Part shown: positions 9,911-19,950 of the stretch, piece by piece
Layout: each line of letters starts with the position of its first letter
Position numbering within the stretch: the stretch's first letter is position 1
NCBI GenBank assembly: GCA_951640165.1
Contig: OX621249.1
Location: 26,021,201-26,085,200 of the forward strand
Reading direction: 5' to 3'
DNA: 64,000 nucleotides
DNA from: Pseudoips prasinana
Lineage: Eukaryota; Arthropoda; Insecta; Lepidoptera; Nolidae
The notes under the pieces: model-generated
Databases searched by the model: none
Seen by the model: the letters and a program-made list of their open reading frames with translations, nothing else
What the model was told of the DNA's origin: nothing
Made by a program: the position numbers and the translations under genes

Positions 9911-10650
9911 TGCGGGCGGGAGGGAGGTACAAATTGCATCCCGGCATGATTAAGCTGACAATTTTTGCCGTCTAATACTCGATATTGAACTCAAAATCAT
10001 TTGTTTTATGGTACGGAAACTTTCGTGCGCCAATCCCACTCGCAATACTTACTCACTTAACCCAATTTTTATAACTTTGAACCGGTTTTATTATTTTTAT
10101 GACCACGTATTACAACAAAGTGTATAAATATATATAAGACTGTATTGAAATAATCGAAATCATCATATCACAAACAAAGGAGTAATCGCGTAATATATAA
10201 ACAAAACACATACAATTTAATTGACACCCCTCATATTATTAAAGTCGGTTTAAATTATCTTTTGTTTAACAAATTTTTGAGCCGCCCACTAGGCCTCTGA
10301 CATGGGTTAACGACTGTTATCTAATGCCTATGACCAGGACCTATAGCGAAAATCTAATATCATTGGGAAGTTTGTTATAGAATCTTATATGTATAAAGTA
10401 TGTATAATTATTTTTAACCAAACTCTGACATTAGGGTAACAACTGCCCATACAATAAGTAAGATAGTAGGTATATATGATCTGTTGTAATAGTATATTAG
10501 TTTGGAGATCTAGATAATTATGGTTATATCACCGTAACTTCGATTTGAATGAAATGTACATACTAAAAGTATTTCTCATGAAATAATCAAGATCCGTTCA
10601 TAAATGATGGGGAAATCATGTAACATATACCTAAGCAAAAACACGAGGTA
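9911..10650. other. No gene seen
   Basis: AT-rich sequence. The only recognisable pieces are a short antisense RTE 5'-leader match (GAGCCGCCCACTAGGCCTCT region, about 10280-10340) and a minus-strand LINE scrap (FYNKLPN-like, about 10355-10395). No frame with coding character spans it. Confidence 0.6.
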
Positions 10651-10654
10651 TTCC

Positions 10655-10795
10655 TCGAAGCCCTCCTATTTTGAGGCGCTCCTAATGAGGCACTTCTTTT
10701 TATTCCTCGGAGCGCACCTTTTAGTAGCGCTCCCGATAACAATTAAAAATATTAACTTTTTATTCCTCGAAGCGCACAAATAAAAAATAGCAGCT
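10655..10795. repeat. Degenerate repeats of TATTCCTCGRAGCGC
   Basis: The motif TATTCCTCG followed by A/G-AGC recurs three times (about 10649, 10700, 10761) with GAGGCGCTCCTAATGAGG between. In unit 3 the 15-bp GAGGCGCTCCTAAT block is duplicated (55517-55547), showing local slippage. Confidence 0.6.
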
Positions 10796-10974
10796 ATCCG
10801 CATTAAACTAAAGAAGATTCACGTAAATCGGTTCATAAATCTCAGCGTAAACGCTGTACGTACTTAAAAGGTACGCCTACATGCGCGTCCCAAAACGAAC
10901 TTAGCGCGTATTTAACGCTAGTCTGAAACTGCGTCCTTAATACTAGTATTCACGCCACGAAACACTTGAACGGT

Positions 10975-11121
10975 ATGAGCCTAGCCAGACTGAAAACACA
11001 TATTAAACGTATACTTATGGCTAGGGGTTATTACACCACTAAAGAGTACATCGATGACAAAGACGTCTGGCTCTCACTTCCTACCTGCACATTGCTCGCT
11101 CGAGATCTTGTAGCCATATAG
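10975..11121 (+). pseudogene. C-terminal tip of a LINE ORF
   Basis: Forty-eight codons from ATG to TAG: MSLARLKTHIKRILMARGYY followed by TTKEYIDDKDVW. This is the hydrophobic, YY-and-DDK pattern found at the end of Jockey/CR1-group LINE proteins (compare KLYSRAYYNISDYLSDKSAW at 12726-12929). In unit 2 the ATG is ATA. Relic, not a gene. Confidence 0.6.
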
Positions 11122-11329
11122 ACATGACTGATCTGCTGTGTTACGTGAACTATCTGTAAATGATTGCTATCATATACTTAATTTAAAATTATTGACTCTG
11201 TCTCAAAATGAATAATGTTATTGTTTCGAAGTTTTTCTTTTGTATACCTAAATATAATCTAAAATAATAAGCATTCAGACAACCGATCGAGCATATATTG
11301 TGTTTGCCTACTAAATAATTACTCTAATT

Positions 11330-11750
11330 GGACCAAATCCCGTGTTCATGCCCGCTTGAGTATGTTTCGCCGGACCGTCTCAACTGGGTCGTGTTGAAAC
11401 CGGTAGTAGATGAACCCACTGAGTTTGTTTCGCTGGGTCTTCTCAGTTGGGGCGCATTGGATCCGGTGGTAGCATTAAAGCGCGACCGTCGTTATTAACA
11501 CAAGGTCCGTCATAATAATAGTACCTTTAATATAGACAGAACCATTGACAATATGTAGTAAAAATATTAGACTTAAACTAGATAATTAAACATAATCTCT
11601 TGACAATAACTTGATACGAGCTAGCTAAATATCATTTCTGTAATAAAATAAATTTTATAAATGTTTTCATACAAGATAAATATCTATGTTACTAGAAATA
11701 ATATCTAATGTATACAACTATATTACTACAAACATGTTCTGACTATATAC
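11330..11750 (+). repeat. Unclassified repeat A, plus copy
   Basis: CTTCTCAGTTGGGGCGCATT through GGTCCGTCATAATAATA and an AT-rich tail. An inverted, diverged copy lies at about 15040-15385 inside the intron of gene copy 1a. Unit 2 has lost most of the plus copy (11226-11666 equivalent) at a TGTT-type microhomology. Confidence 0.6.
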
Positions 11751-12084
11751 AAGCGCTTTTTTAAAGTCTACGATAATAAAAGCCTTTTTTATGTTATTTA
11801 TTTATTTATTATTTACTGACTAAGATTTAAAAACGTACGTGCCAAAGACAATTACATCGTCCACATAAACAAAAATTTTCATACATAAATGATCATAAAA
11901 TGAAAAGTACTGGGCCAAACTATATAAAATATTTATGGGACCAAATGGCAACTGTTACGCATCAAATTAAAAAAGAAGCACGTAAATCGGATCATAAATA
12001 TCCGAGTAGTCGGTGTACATACATAAAAAAAAACCGGGCAACTTGAGAACCTCCTCCTTTGAAGTCAGTTAAAAATAAAAAAGT

Positions 12085-12690
12085 GGCGAAGTGCGAGTCG
12101 GACTCGCGCATCAAGGGTTTCATAGCAGCAAGTATTTGAATTCATTAAATGAAAGGTAAATTACGGTATACGATTTATGACGTGTAAAAAAACTACTTAC
12201 TAGATCTCGTTCAAACCAATTTTCGGTGGAAGTTTGCATGGTAATGTTCATTATATCTTTTTTTAGTTTTATCTTTTTCTTATTTTAGAAGTTACACACA
12301 GTTAGAGAGACACTCATTAGATCACTTTGGAAGTGCTCCTCGCGCAATCTATTCAGTTTAGAAAAAAATGCTATTAGAAACCTCAATATCATTTTTGAAG
12401 ATCTATCCATAAATAGCCCACATGTATGGGTACGATGGAAAAAAAATTGTTGAGTTTCAGTTCTATGTATGGGGAACCCCCAAAATTATTGTTTCTTTTT
12501 TCTATTTTTGTGTGAAAATCTTAATGCGGTTCTAAGAATACATCTACTTACCAAGTTTAAATAGCTCTTATAGTTTCGGAAAAAAGTGTCTGTGACATAC
12601 GGACGGACAGACAGACAGACAGACATGACGAATGTATAAGTGTTCCGTTTTTTGCCATTTGGCTACGAAACCCTAATATAACTACTTAAG
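12085..12690. repeat. Lepidopteran interspersed repeat with GACA tract
   Basis: It starts with AAGTGGCGAAGTGCGAGTCG and ends with TTGGCTACGAAACCCTAA. A (GACA)n tract lies at 12603-12626. Opposed AGGGTTTC and GAAACCCT near the two ends suggest a DNA element. The unit 2 copy is 36305-36905. Nothing in it codes. Confidence 0.55.
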
Positions 12691-12725
12691 ATTAATTACA
12701 ATCATGTGTGTTGACTCAGAACAAC

Positions 12726-12929
12726 TCAATCCCAAGCACTTTTGTCACTTAAATAATCAGAAATATTGTAATATGCCCTGGAATACAATTTGGCTTTAAT
12801 ATTTATTTTAAACTTATTCGTAGACAATTCTCCAACATAATTGGGAAGTTTGTTATAGAATCTAATACATTGCATATAGGTACTATAGCTTATATACAGT
12901 CTGGCCGAATAGTTGACGTTCAAACGCAA
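12726..12929 (-). pseudogene. LINE C-terminal relic, minus strand
   Basis: Minus-strand coding with IRFYNKLPN, STNKFKINIKAKLYSRAYYN and SDKSAWD, the end pattern of Jockey/CR1-group reverse transcriptase proteins. 5'-truncated. The unit 2 copy at 36953-37156 differs by one residue (V to I). The following 12930-13790 has no gene; a Helitron-like 3' end (GGGGGCACAGCTAGT) is seen near 13366-13382 and an isolated TACTAATATTATA near 13636. Confidence 0.7.
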
Positions 12930-14086
12930 AGATAATTTATGATGAGGAGTATCCGAATCACCCCCATGTATGTTCTACGATTTTGCGTAGTTTTCGAAAT
13001 AGAAGTTTTTTTAATAATTTTTTCTTAAATTTCACCTAACATTAGTTTTAGATTTTTTTCTTGTTCTGTTGAACATTTCTGGTTCAGTTTTTTTATGACA
13101 ACTCTAACACCCTATAAAGCATGGTTTATCTAATCATTGCAGAACTGACTTAGAATTAATTCGAAAGTTTAAAATTAGGTTTGTGCTCAGGACTCATAAA
13201 TTTTAAAGTATCAAAAACACGCAAACCTTAGATCAGACATGGGGCTGATTCGGTTACTCCTCATCAAAAAGTATGTAAATTTTGCGTTTGAACGTCAACG
13301 CGTCGGCCACCCTGTATACTAATAACACATATCTAGACTATAATTTATCAAGTTTATAACGTGAAACCGGGGGCACAGCTAGTATTATAATAATATACAC
13401 ATAACCAAATTGAAGACCCTATTTTTAAGTTAGTAAAAAAGAACAATTATTTCTGCAATTATCAAAAATATTACACAAATAAACTCAACTAACTAAACTG
13501 TCCGGTTTGTAGTGCTGAGATGAAACAATATAATTTTTATAACTAGGTATTTACCTTTAATAAGTGACATACTTTTGTCAGCATTTTTATTAATGAAATT
13601 ATTATTATTATAAATGAAAATAAAAAGCAACTTCTTACTAATATTATAAACTAACACCCGGTAGACGTTGTTGCAACTTGCTGAACTTGGAGTCTGATCA
13701 GAGCGCCCCCTATGGGGGTCCCATTGTAAATCCAAAATTTATATATATATATATATCATATAAAAATATCTTGCTTTCTTTATTTTAAGTAGGTTAGTTT
13801 AACGGATATGATATTGGATAGGTTATGCTTACCCTGTACTATCATTGGGGGGTAAATGCATTAAAAAAAACAATAAATTTATTCTAATATTTTATTTCAT
13901 TTTGAAAACATCATAAATAACAAATTCTTCTTTCACTTAATTCTTTCTAATAAATGAATATTACATAGTAGGAAAACTTTCATTTAATGCCGTCAAATAT
14001 ATAATAACTAGCAAATATATCTATCAAATAAATGGGATAATATCCCATTTATTTTGAGCAGTATGAAATTGAAAGAATATTGTGCT

Positions 14087-14172
14087 GAATATTTTAAATT
14101 ATTAATCACACACAAAATAAATAAATTACTGCATTTATTAATTTTTTGTGTGTTTAATATTCTAAGATATTC
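14087..14172. repeat. Fold-back hairpin 3' of gene copy 1a
   Basis: Left arm GAATATTTTAAATTATTAAT with ACACACAAAA pairs with right arm TTTTTTGTGTGTTTAATATT over about 38 bp around a short loop. It recurs 3' of every gene copy (about 21356-21446, 38366-38458 and 46541-46630), so it was present before the gene duplicated. Possible MITE. Confidence 0.65.
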
Positions 14173-14228
14173 AACATATGTTTGTAGTCATTAAATTAAA
14201 GCTTTGCGTGTAAGTCTATCAATTTATT

Positions 14229-14381
14229 GGTTCTCGAGTGACGACCACGAACCGGAAGACGCAGCGTGGGCAGGCCCCCTACAAGGTGGACCGACGATGG
14301 TACTGGATGTTGGTAGCACAAGACCGGCCATTATGGAGATCTTTGAGGGAGGCCATTGTTGACGTCTTTCGGTTGATATTA
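14229..14381 (+). mobile_element. RTE 3' fragment abutting the gene stop codon (copy 1a)
   Basis: Plus-strand match to the RTE 3' end (TTCTCGAGTGACGACCACGA, GGCAGGCCCCCTACAAG, TATGGAGATCTTTGAGGGAG, GACGTCTTTCGGTTGATATT) with two internal deletions. It runs antisense to the host gene. Its tail meets the TAA stop of exon 2 at 14379-14381 and supplies most of the predicted 3' untranslated region. The same junction exists at 21499-21652, 38512-38662 and 46687-46838. Confidence 0.85.
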
Positions 14382-15601
14382 TTGTGGCGGCAGTTTGGTT
14401 CGTAGGTTTTGTATAGTTTTTATATCTTCCGTTTTCGCCGTACGGATATCATATACATCGCCATTGTGAATGTATACATATTTTGTATAGCAAGTGCATG
14501 GCGGCGAAGGAGGACGAAACAGATCATATAAACACGCATCAACTGTCGTCTGAACTTGTGGGTTCCCTGTAAACAATAAATACGAATTACTTACTTATCG
14601 TATGATCATTACAGCTGAAAGAAGTCCATAGCTGGACAAGCCTCCCCAATACCCTTGGGGGTATGCCATAATCGCCACGCTTGGCAGACGGGTTGGCGAT
14701 CGCAGTAACTTATCGTATGGACAGTGGTTGTGGTGTCAGAATTGTTCAAGCCGCCCAGTAGGTCTCTGACATGGGTTAACGACTGCTGTCTAATGACTAC
14801 AGCATTGGGACGCTCATAAATTAAACCACTTGAGTGGTCACCCATCTATGGACTGACTTGCGCGAGCATTCGAGTAAAACATATCTAACCATCTTCTGTT
14901 CTATTACAGGAAAATTAAAGGAAATAATGTTGTTACTTAGCCTTTATTCTGTAAAGAGACCAAATATGAATTACTGTAATGGTTCTAAAATAAAATAAAT
15001 GAGAAAGGTTTTAATCACGTAAACTTTAAAAATGCTCTTGTAAATAGTGCGAACATGTTTGTAGTAATATATAATTAATTTATAATTATATCTTTGTACA
15101 TATTTACAATTAGTTTTATTTTATAATAGTAATGATATTTAGCTAACTTATACACATTAAGTTATTGTCAAAATCATGTGTAGGTTTAATTACCGAAATT
15201 TAAAATTTTAGCTATATTTTCACTACATATTGTCTGAATGGTACTGTCTATATGTAGGTACGAATTAAATATTATTATTATGGCGGACCTTGTGTTTATA
15301 ATGACGGTCACACTTAAATGGTACCACCGGATCCAATGCGCCCCAACTGAGAAGACTCAGTGAAACAAACTCAGCAGGTGTCTCTACCGGTCGCTATATC
15401 TAAGGTCTCTACGCTAGATCTCACCGGGAAAGGAACGTAGGAACGCGATGCTTTATGGATCAAACTTCTTAGGTTACGGAATCTCGTAGATAGTAGTGGT
15501 ACTGAATTTTCCGACAGGGTAGTTAAGATAAAATGCAACTTACATGATATCCCGATGGTGGCAATAAATAACAGGACGACGAGTTTGTTGAATCCGAACA
15601 T
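14379..15601 (-). CDS. Small secreted three-cysteine peptide, two exons, copy 1a
   Basis: Function unknown; predicted secreted peptide of 81 residues. Exon 1 (15601-15544) encodes MFGFNKLVVLLFIATIGIS, a clear signal peptide, and ends after the first base of a codon at GTAAGT (15543-15538). Exon 2 (14566-14379) follows TTTATTGTTTACAG and opens two bases into a codon, so the phase-1 intron (14567-15543) joins cleanly and makes Trp20. The mature part starts WNPQVQTTVDAC. It has Cys31, a Pro-rich run (RPPSPP), Cys43 and Cys45, then YVYIHNGDVYDIRT and a charged tail ending LPPQ. Three cysteines is an odd number, so dimerisation or a free thiol is possible. The CxCxxxY...NGxxY spacing faintly recalls a degenerate Kazal fold, but that is weak. 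AATAAA (minus strand) lies at 14228-14223. The intron holds antisense RTE leader and repeat A. That it is expressed is inferred, not shown. Confidence 0.75.
14600..14870 (-). mobile_element. RTE 5'-leader fragment in intron of copy 1a
   Basis: GCCATAATCGCCACGCTTGG and CGGGTTGGCGATCGCAGTAA are the reverse complement of bases 1530-1575 of the intact RTE. Adjoining CATGGGTTAACGACTGC and AAACCACTTGAGTGGTCACC look like more upstream leader of the same family. Present in the intron of all four gene copies. Confidence 0.75.
15040..15385 (-). repeat. Unclassified repeat A, inverted copy, in intron of copy 1a
   Basis: GGCGGACCTTGTGTTTATAA, GGATCCAATGCGCCCCAACT and GAGAAGACTCAGTGAAACAA are the reverse complement of the repeat at 11400-11520. 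The upstream AT-rich part also pairs with 11530-11700. The two copies face each other about 3.5 kb apart. Confidence 0.65.
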
Positions 15602-15619
15602 GATTGCAGTTAGTGGATG

Positions 15620-15769
15620 AATGAATAAGAATTCTCTCCACATTCTTATATATACAGATCAAGTATCAGTTAATTCAAATGACGTACTTATCGTATATAA
15701 AACTTAATTATAAAATGTTGAGATACGGTTAGCATTATTCTGTTTATTTGGAAATTCCAATTATTATCT
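15620..15769 (-). promoter_or_regulatory. Promoter of copy 1a: GATA site, kappaB-like site, TATA box
   Basis: Reading toward the gene: AGATAA (15769-15764), 5 bp, GGAATTTCC (15758-15750), about 95 bp, TATATATAAG (15654-15645), then a TTCATTC initiator-like start about 30 bp on, and ATG at 15601. Adjacent GATA and Rel/kappaB sites are the usual arrangement in insect antimicrobial-peptide promoters. The kappaB-like site lacks the third G of the GGGRNYYYYY consensus. Confidence 0.6.
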
Positions 15770-15819
15770 GTATAACGTATTTTTTTATCATTATTGTTTC
15801 ATAATAATATTAATAAACT

Positions 15820-16042
15820 TGACTGGCCTGTTTGGTCTAGAAGTGAGCACGATTATTTGTTCTCTGTCTGGGTGTAATTTATCTATGATTTGTATGTATA
15901 AGGAATATAGGCAGTGGCTTTACTATGGCAACTAGACAACTAATAAGCATTCTTAGTTTAGATCCCAAACTAAGCAGAGCTTATTCTATGGATACCAGAT
16001 AATTGATATACTACATATACTACTACTTTTCTTTTGTAAATA
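15820..16042. mobile_element. SINE-3 (plus) joined to SINE-1 tail (minus)
   Basis: TGACTGGCCTGTTTGGTCTA head of SINE-3 is fused to GTGAGCACGATTATTTGTTC (the middle with box B is deleted). A SINE-1 tail in reverse (CCCAAACTAAGCAGAGC, ATACTACATATACTACT) follows. In unit 2 a poly(A) retroposon is inserted in this tail. Confidence 0.7.
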
Positions 16043-16387
16043 CGTTAAAAATTAATTAATCAATCGTTAAAACGATGTTCGGTGACTTAGCTGGTAGAGC
16101 CGTAGGTCGAGGCTTCGATTCCCGACCTGGGGCTCCGCCGGCTAAGTCACCGAACATCGATTTCTTAAATGGCGTTCAAATGAATAAAAGTTAAAAATGA
16201 CTTAATCAATCCTTAAATCGGCTTCAATTGACAATCGATTCCGGACCATTTATGACGTCACATGTGCACATGAAAGCCGATTTAACCGGCTAAGTCGGCT
16301 TCCTGAGCACATGTGACGTTGAAGCCGATTTAACGATTGATTAAGTAATTTTTAACCTTACTTACCCGGTAGTGACTTAGCCGGTAG
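16043..16387. mobile_element. Complex fold-back element, copy 1
   Basis: Two nested inverted pairs. The outer pair is ACGATGTTCGGTGACTTAG with CTAAGTCACCGAACATCG; the inner pair is TGACTTAATCAATC...TTAAATCGGCTTC with GAAGCCGATTTAACGATTGA. It also contains a tRNA-like GGTCGAGGCTTCGATTCCC stretch. No coding. The unit 2 copy is 40967-41305. A simpler family member is at 20227-20460. Confidence 0.7.
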
Positions 16388-16650
16388 AGCCCCAGGACAG
16401 ATATTTGTGTGCATGAACATGTCTGTTTGTACTGAGTCTGGGTGAATGTATGTACAAAAGAAAGGTAGTATATCAGTTATCTGGTTTCCATAGTACAAGC
16501 TCTGCTTAGTTTTGAATCAGATGGCCGTGTGTATAATGTCCCAAGTTATTATTATTACAGAAAAATACATTACAATATTTTGGTCCGACCCGGGAGTTGA
16601 ACCTAGGACGACATTATCTGCGGTTCAACATGCTACTGCTGGACATACGA
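16388..16650. mobile_element. SINE-1 body/tail (plus) then SINE-4 head (minus)
   Basis: CCAGGACAGATATTTGTGTG to CCCAAGTTATTATTATTAC is SINE-1 lacking its head. It is followed by a reverse SINE-4 head with CCGACCCGGGAGTTGAACCT. The same pair order follows the mariner at 6403-6615. 16651-16825 looks like a plus-strand LINE 3' scrap (NGIPKDIKTNPTF). Confidence 0.65.
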
Positions 16651-16829
16651 GGTAGTTTTACTATCAGGTTGATAAGGAAGAGCCTTTAACTTTAAACACA
16701 CTTAATGGAATTCCCAAAGACATTAAAACAAACCCAACTTTTATCTGTTATTGATGCACTTTGAACTTTTCTTTACCCACATATCTTATTGACTGAATAT
16801 TACTATGACAGGTATTATTATTAGTAAGT

Positions 16830-17215
16830 CTTCTTCCTAGCGAGTCGATGGCAATCTAAATTGTGTCCGCCCAGAACCTGGCCACGAGAATCGCATTATG
16901 AGTAGCTTCCATCAGTTCTTTAAGCGTGCAGTTGTAAGGGCACGCGCGTCATGATAGCAAGTGTCCCATTGTCTGTGGGACTTGCATTGCAGGCTGCGAT
17001 CATTGATATATCCCCACCTCAACAAGTTGTCCCTGCTACGACCAACCTGGGTTCGAAGCCTATTTAATCACTTCCAGGCTAGCCAAGGCAGTGTCCTTCC
17101 AGGGGCGAGACTTTCAGATGGTGGAACAAATGGTGTAGGAAGTATAGCAAGTAATACGCCTAGTATTGAGCCTTTCTTGACATTTTATTCTTCCTTTCAT
17201 TCGGAACTTTAAGGA
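16830..17215 (-). pseudogene. LINE C-terminal/3' relic, minus strand
   Basis: In the minus frame ELMEATHNAILVARFWADTI precedes a stop; this matches the conserved end of lepidopteran endonuclease-reverse transcriptase proteins, preceded by a broken Cys/His knuckle region. An 83-codon plus-strand open frame (16961-17212) over it is a shadow. The unit 2 copy is 41745-42130. Confidence 0.5.
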
Positions 17216-17344
17216 AGACCAACAGCACATAAAAACGGTTATAAAAAGCTATCAATAGAAATTGAAGGCCAATTTCAGGTCTCCACGAATGGAAGTGGTA
17301 TATGTTATATATATGTGATCATCTTAAATTAATTTATTTAAGTC

Positions 17345-18054
17345 TAAGTGTTAAATTTAGAGAAAAAGTCTAGGCTGAGTACCTGTTTCACTGTTTCAGT
17401 TTTATTGACAAATATGCCAAAATGAAAAGATTTAATTTGTTTATTTAACAAATTGCTTGTTCGGCATAGGAATGCATTTTGACAATAGTTTGTTGATACT
17501 AAAGGAAGATGAAATGTTTTATGATATCTCACTGCCTTTGATGGAATATTTAAATAGACTGTTCAGTAAGTCAGAACAATTAATGTAATACGAAAAATAT
17601 ATGTTGAATAAGCTATTTCACGACGATTAGCTAGGGGCAAAATATGAAACTTGGCACATAATTCCAAGTAGCTCTCGGATCTATATGGATATTTAATGCG
17701 ATAGCACAAATATTTAATATTTTTTTTCTGTACTTTTTCGATCCGAGATATATAGGTATTGTAATGAGGATTCCACACTTGGCTAGCATACTCAAGTATG
17801 CTGCGCACAAAAGTACAGTATAAGATTTTGTATGTTTTTGCCTCTTTAAAGTTGCTTGATATCCTCATAACAAATCCTAAGGCCTGGGATGCCTTTTTCA
17901 CAATATTATTAATATGTTCGTCAAACAGTAACTTGGAATCGTGTGTCACACCTAGGTCACGTATAGTATTAAGCTTCAAAAGCTTATGACCCTTAAGGGT
18001 GAATTCAGAAGGGATATTGTTCTTTTTCCTGCTATACGTTGTTACTGTACACAT
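17345..18054 (-). pseudogene. LINE reverse transcriptase C-terminal half, minus strand
   Basis: The minus frame reads YSRKKNNIPSEFTLKGHKLL, then IRDLGVTHDSKLLFDEHI, SILEYASQVWNPHY and RIEKVQKKNIKYLCYR, the thumb and connection region of Jockey-group LINEs. It is truncated upstream at a SINE-1. The frame drifts near 17560, after which only scraps (KTFHLPLVSTNYCQNAFL) remain. The unit 2 copy (42485-43190) has extra frameshifts. Confidence 0.8.
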
Positions 18055-18180
18055 GTCTGTTTCGTCCTGAGTCTAGGTGTAATTGTATATGTAGTATATC
18101 AGTTATCTGGTTTCTATAGCTCCGCATAATTTGTGATCAGATGGCCGTATGTAAATAATGTCCCAGGATATTACTCGAAA
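18055..18180 (+). mobile_element. SINE-1 tail fragment
   Basis: ACATGTCTGTTTCGTCCTGA to AATAATGTCCCAGGATATTA: SINE-1 without head and box B. It lies where the LINE at 17345-18054 is cut off. Confidence 0.7.
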
Positions 18181-18189
18181 ATCCCTCCT

Positions 18190-18670
18190 TTGTATCTTGA
18201 CGGTGCCTGCCTAATTAAAATTGATCGCTTTTAGTATCTGGGTCACTGGGTTTGGAAGGTGTGAGTGACAATTTAGATGTAGAACGACAACGCATAGCGC
18301 TTTCTGTGTGCTGTAATATGCTGGCTCGCAGGTTTGCATGGGATACGGAACAGGTCAAAGTAACTTTGTTTAAAGCTTATTGCCAATCATTTTACACATG
18401 CAGCCTGTGGACGAAGTACACCCAGCGCAGATAAAGCACCCTGTGAGTCTTCAACGCATTCAGGGTGATGTTCGGACTGCCACGCTATAGCAGAAATGAA
18501 CGTAGATGGGTTTCATGCTATCATAAGGAAACGATGTGCCTCTATGATGCAATGCATGCGATCCAGTTCGAATAGCATTCTGAGTGTGCTGGGTGGTCGC
18601 TGGGACTCGCCTATGTTCCGGCACTGGACATCCCTACATTCTACAGGTGGTCGTTTTATGGACTAGGTTT
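18190..18670 (+). pseudogene. LINE C-terminal relic, plus strand
   Basis: Successive plus-frame blocks read SDNLDVERQRIALSVCCNML, QVKVTLFKAYCQSFYTCSLW, GFHAIIRKRCASMM and SNSILSVLGGRWDSPMF, the C-terminal signature of a widespread lepidopteran LINE. Stops and shifts separate the blocks. AATAAA-like bases near 18746 may be its 3' end. The unit 2 copy is 43385-43835. Confidence 0.75.
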
Positions 18671-18779
18671 AAACTTGTGCCCTTCACATACTTACATTGT
18701 TATTACTAACACTAGTTATTAAGATGTATTACTGACATATTTTTTAATAAAGACAGCGCCCGCTTTAGGGAGATTAATC

Positions 18780-18960
18780 CCTGTGTCGCGGGGTACTTTA
18801 CATACATATAATATACGGACACAAATTACATCCAGACTCAGAACAATTATTTATGGGTCACACAAATAGTTGTCCGGCGCGGGACTCGAACCCGCGACAC
18901 GAATCGGCGAGGCGACTGTCTTAGCCGCTGCACCACACGTGCAGTTATATGGACTGTGTC
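18780..18960 (-). mobile_element. SINE-5 (tRNA-headed), minus strand
   Basis: On the minus strand: GTGGTGCAGCGGCTAAGACA (box A region), GTCGCGGGTTCGAGTCCCGC (box B), then ACTATTTGTGTGACCC and CTGAGTCTGGATGTAATTTG. The head is tRNA-like enough to attract a tRNA call, but it continues into a SINE body and lacks an acceptor stem. The unit 2 copy is about 43950-44130. Confidence 0.75.
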
Positions 18961-19324
18961 TGAATTAAATAGTTTATTATTATACTTTCCGGAGGCTAGG
19001 TTATTTATGCCTCTATATTGCCAGCTTTCACAGAGGCGCAAGCAGGTTTTTCTCGAAATAGCGGTGCTCCGTATTAGTTCCATGGTGGTCGCATTATGAG
19101 CTTGATATCGTCCACTGGTGGATATAGGCCTCCAAGGTTTCTAACTCAATTCAATTCCGATTATTCATGAACAATTTAAATTGAAAAACAGTACAATAAA
19201 TTTAAAATAAGTAAATGAACATGCATAGACATTTATGATAAAAACTATTAATTATAAAAAATCCAAATAACATTAATGAATTATATAATAATAGTTATTG
19301 TTTATAAATTATTTAATTAATCAC

Positions 19325-19950
19325 ATATTGATTTATAAATCGTCTACAGAGTAGAGACATCTTTTCAATAGGAGTGTCTTAAGTTGTAGTTTAAATGAAC
19401 TTGTGTACGACATGCCCTTTAACTCAATCGGTAACTTGTTAAAAACTTTAACAGCCTGATAATAAGGACTATGTTTAGCAACATCAAATACGGGCTTGAA
19501 TTTGCTGGCAAAATCTTTTCTACGCGTTTTTTCCCTTGTTGACCTCTCCTCGTATGTTTCATATTGGTATGAATATTTTCTAAAAGTGCTTAACAATACC
19601 AATATGTAGAGGCTGGGTACAGTGAGGATCCCTAGTCCTTCGAAATGTGGTCGACAGCTCTCTTGTTGGGATACACGCATAATGGTTCGCATAGCCCTTT
19701 TATGCAAAATAAATGCCTTTTGGCAGTTGTAATTATAGCTTTACCCCAAAATTGGATGCTCTATTAGTGCGTAGTAAATCATTTTTAGATCCTTTATACT
19801 TACTTCATCCCTTAGAGTACGCAGAGCATAACAAGCAGACGATATAGATGATTCTAGTGCAGCTAATTCATTTTCCAGTTGAAACATTCGTCTATATGTA
19901 TGCCTAGAAATTTAACTTCCTTGACTGATGATTGATGATTTTATTTAAAT
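19325..19950 (-). pseudogene. LINE C-terminal relic, minus strand
   Basis: The minus frame reads LQ/HKRAMRTIMRVSQQESCR, GILTVPSLYILVLLSTFRKY, KHSPYYQAVKVFNKLPIELK and LLKRCLYSVDDL, ending at 19333: a Jockey/CR1-group C-terminus. Upstream scraps (VKEVKFLGIHID) extend to about 19930. The unit 2 copy is 44505-45110. Confidence 0.8.

Noticed and set aside
12603..12626. Regularly spaced GACA repeats considered as a CRISPR-like or regulatory array
   Set aside because: A simple tetranucleotide microsatellite inside an interspersed repeat; no spacers, and the host is eukaryotic.
14609..14845. 78-codon minus-strand frame within the intron of copy 1a as a possible middle exon
   Set aside because: It lies in an antisense RTE leader fragment, has no convincing splice borders, and exons 1 and 2 already join in phase without it.
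16961..17212. 83-codon plus-strand frame conserved between units 1 and 2
   Set aside because: The opposite strand carries a recognisable LINE C-terminus (ELMEATHNAILVARFW), so this is its shadow.
18850..18960. Possible tRNA gene on the minus strand with a good box B
   Set aside because: The head resembles a tRNA but no acceptor stem closes and the sequence continues into a repetitive SINE body. The same holds for all other box-B hits in the window.
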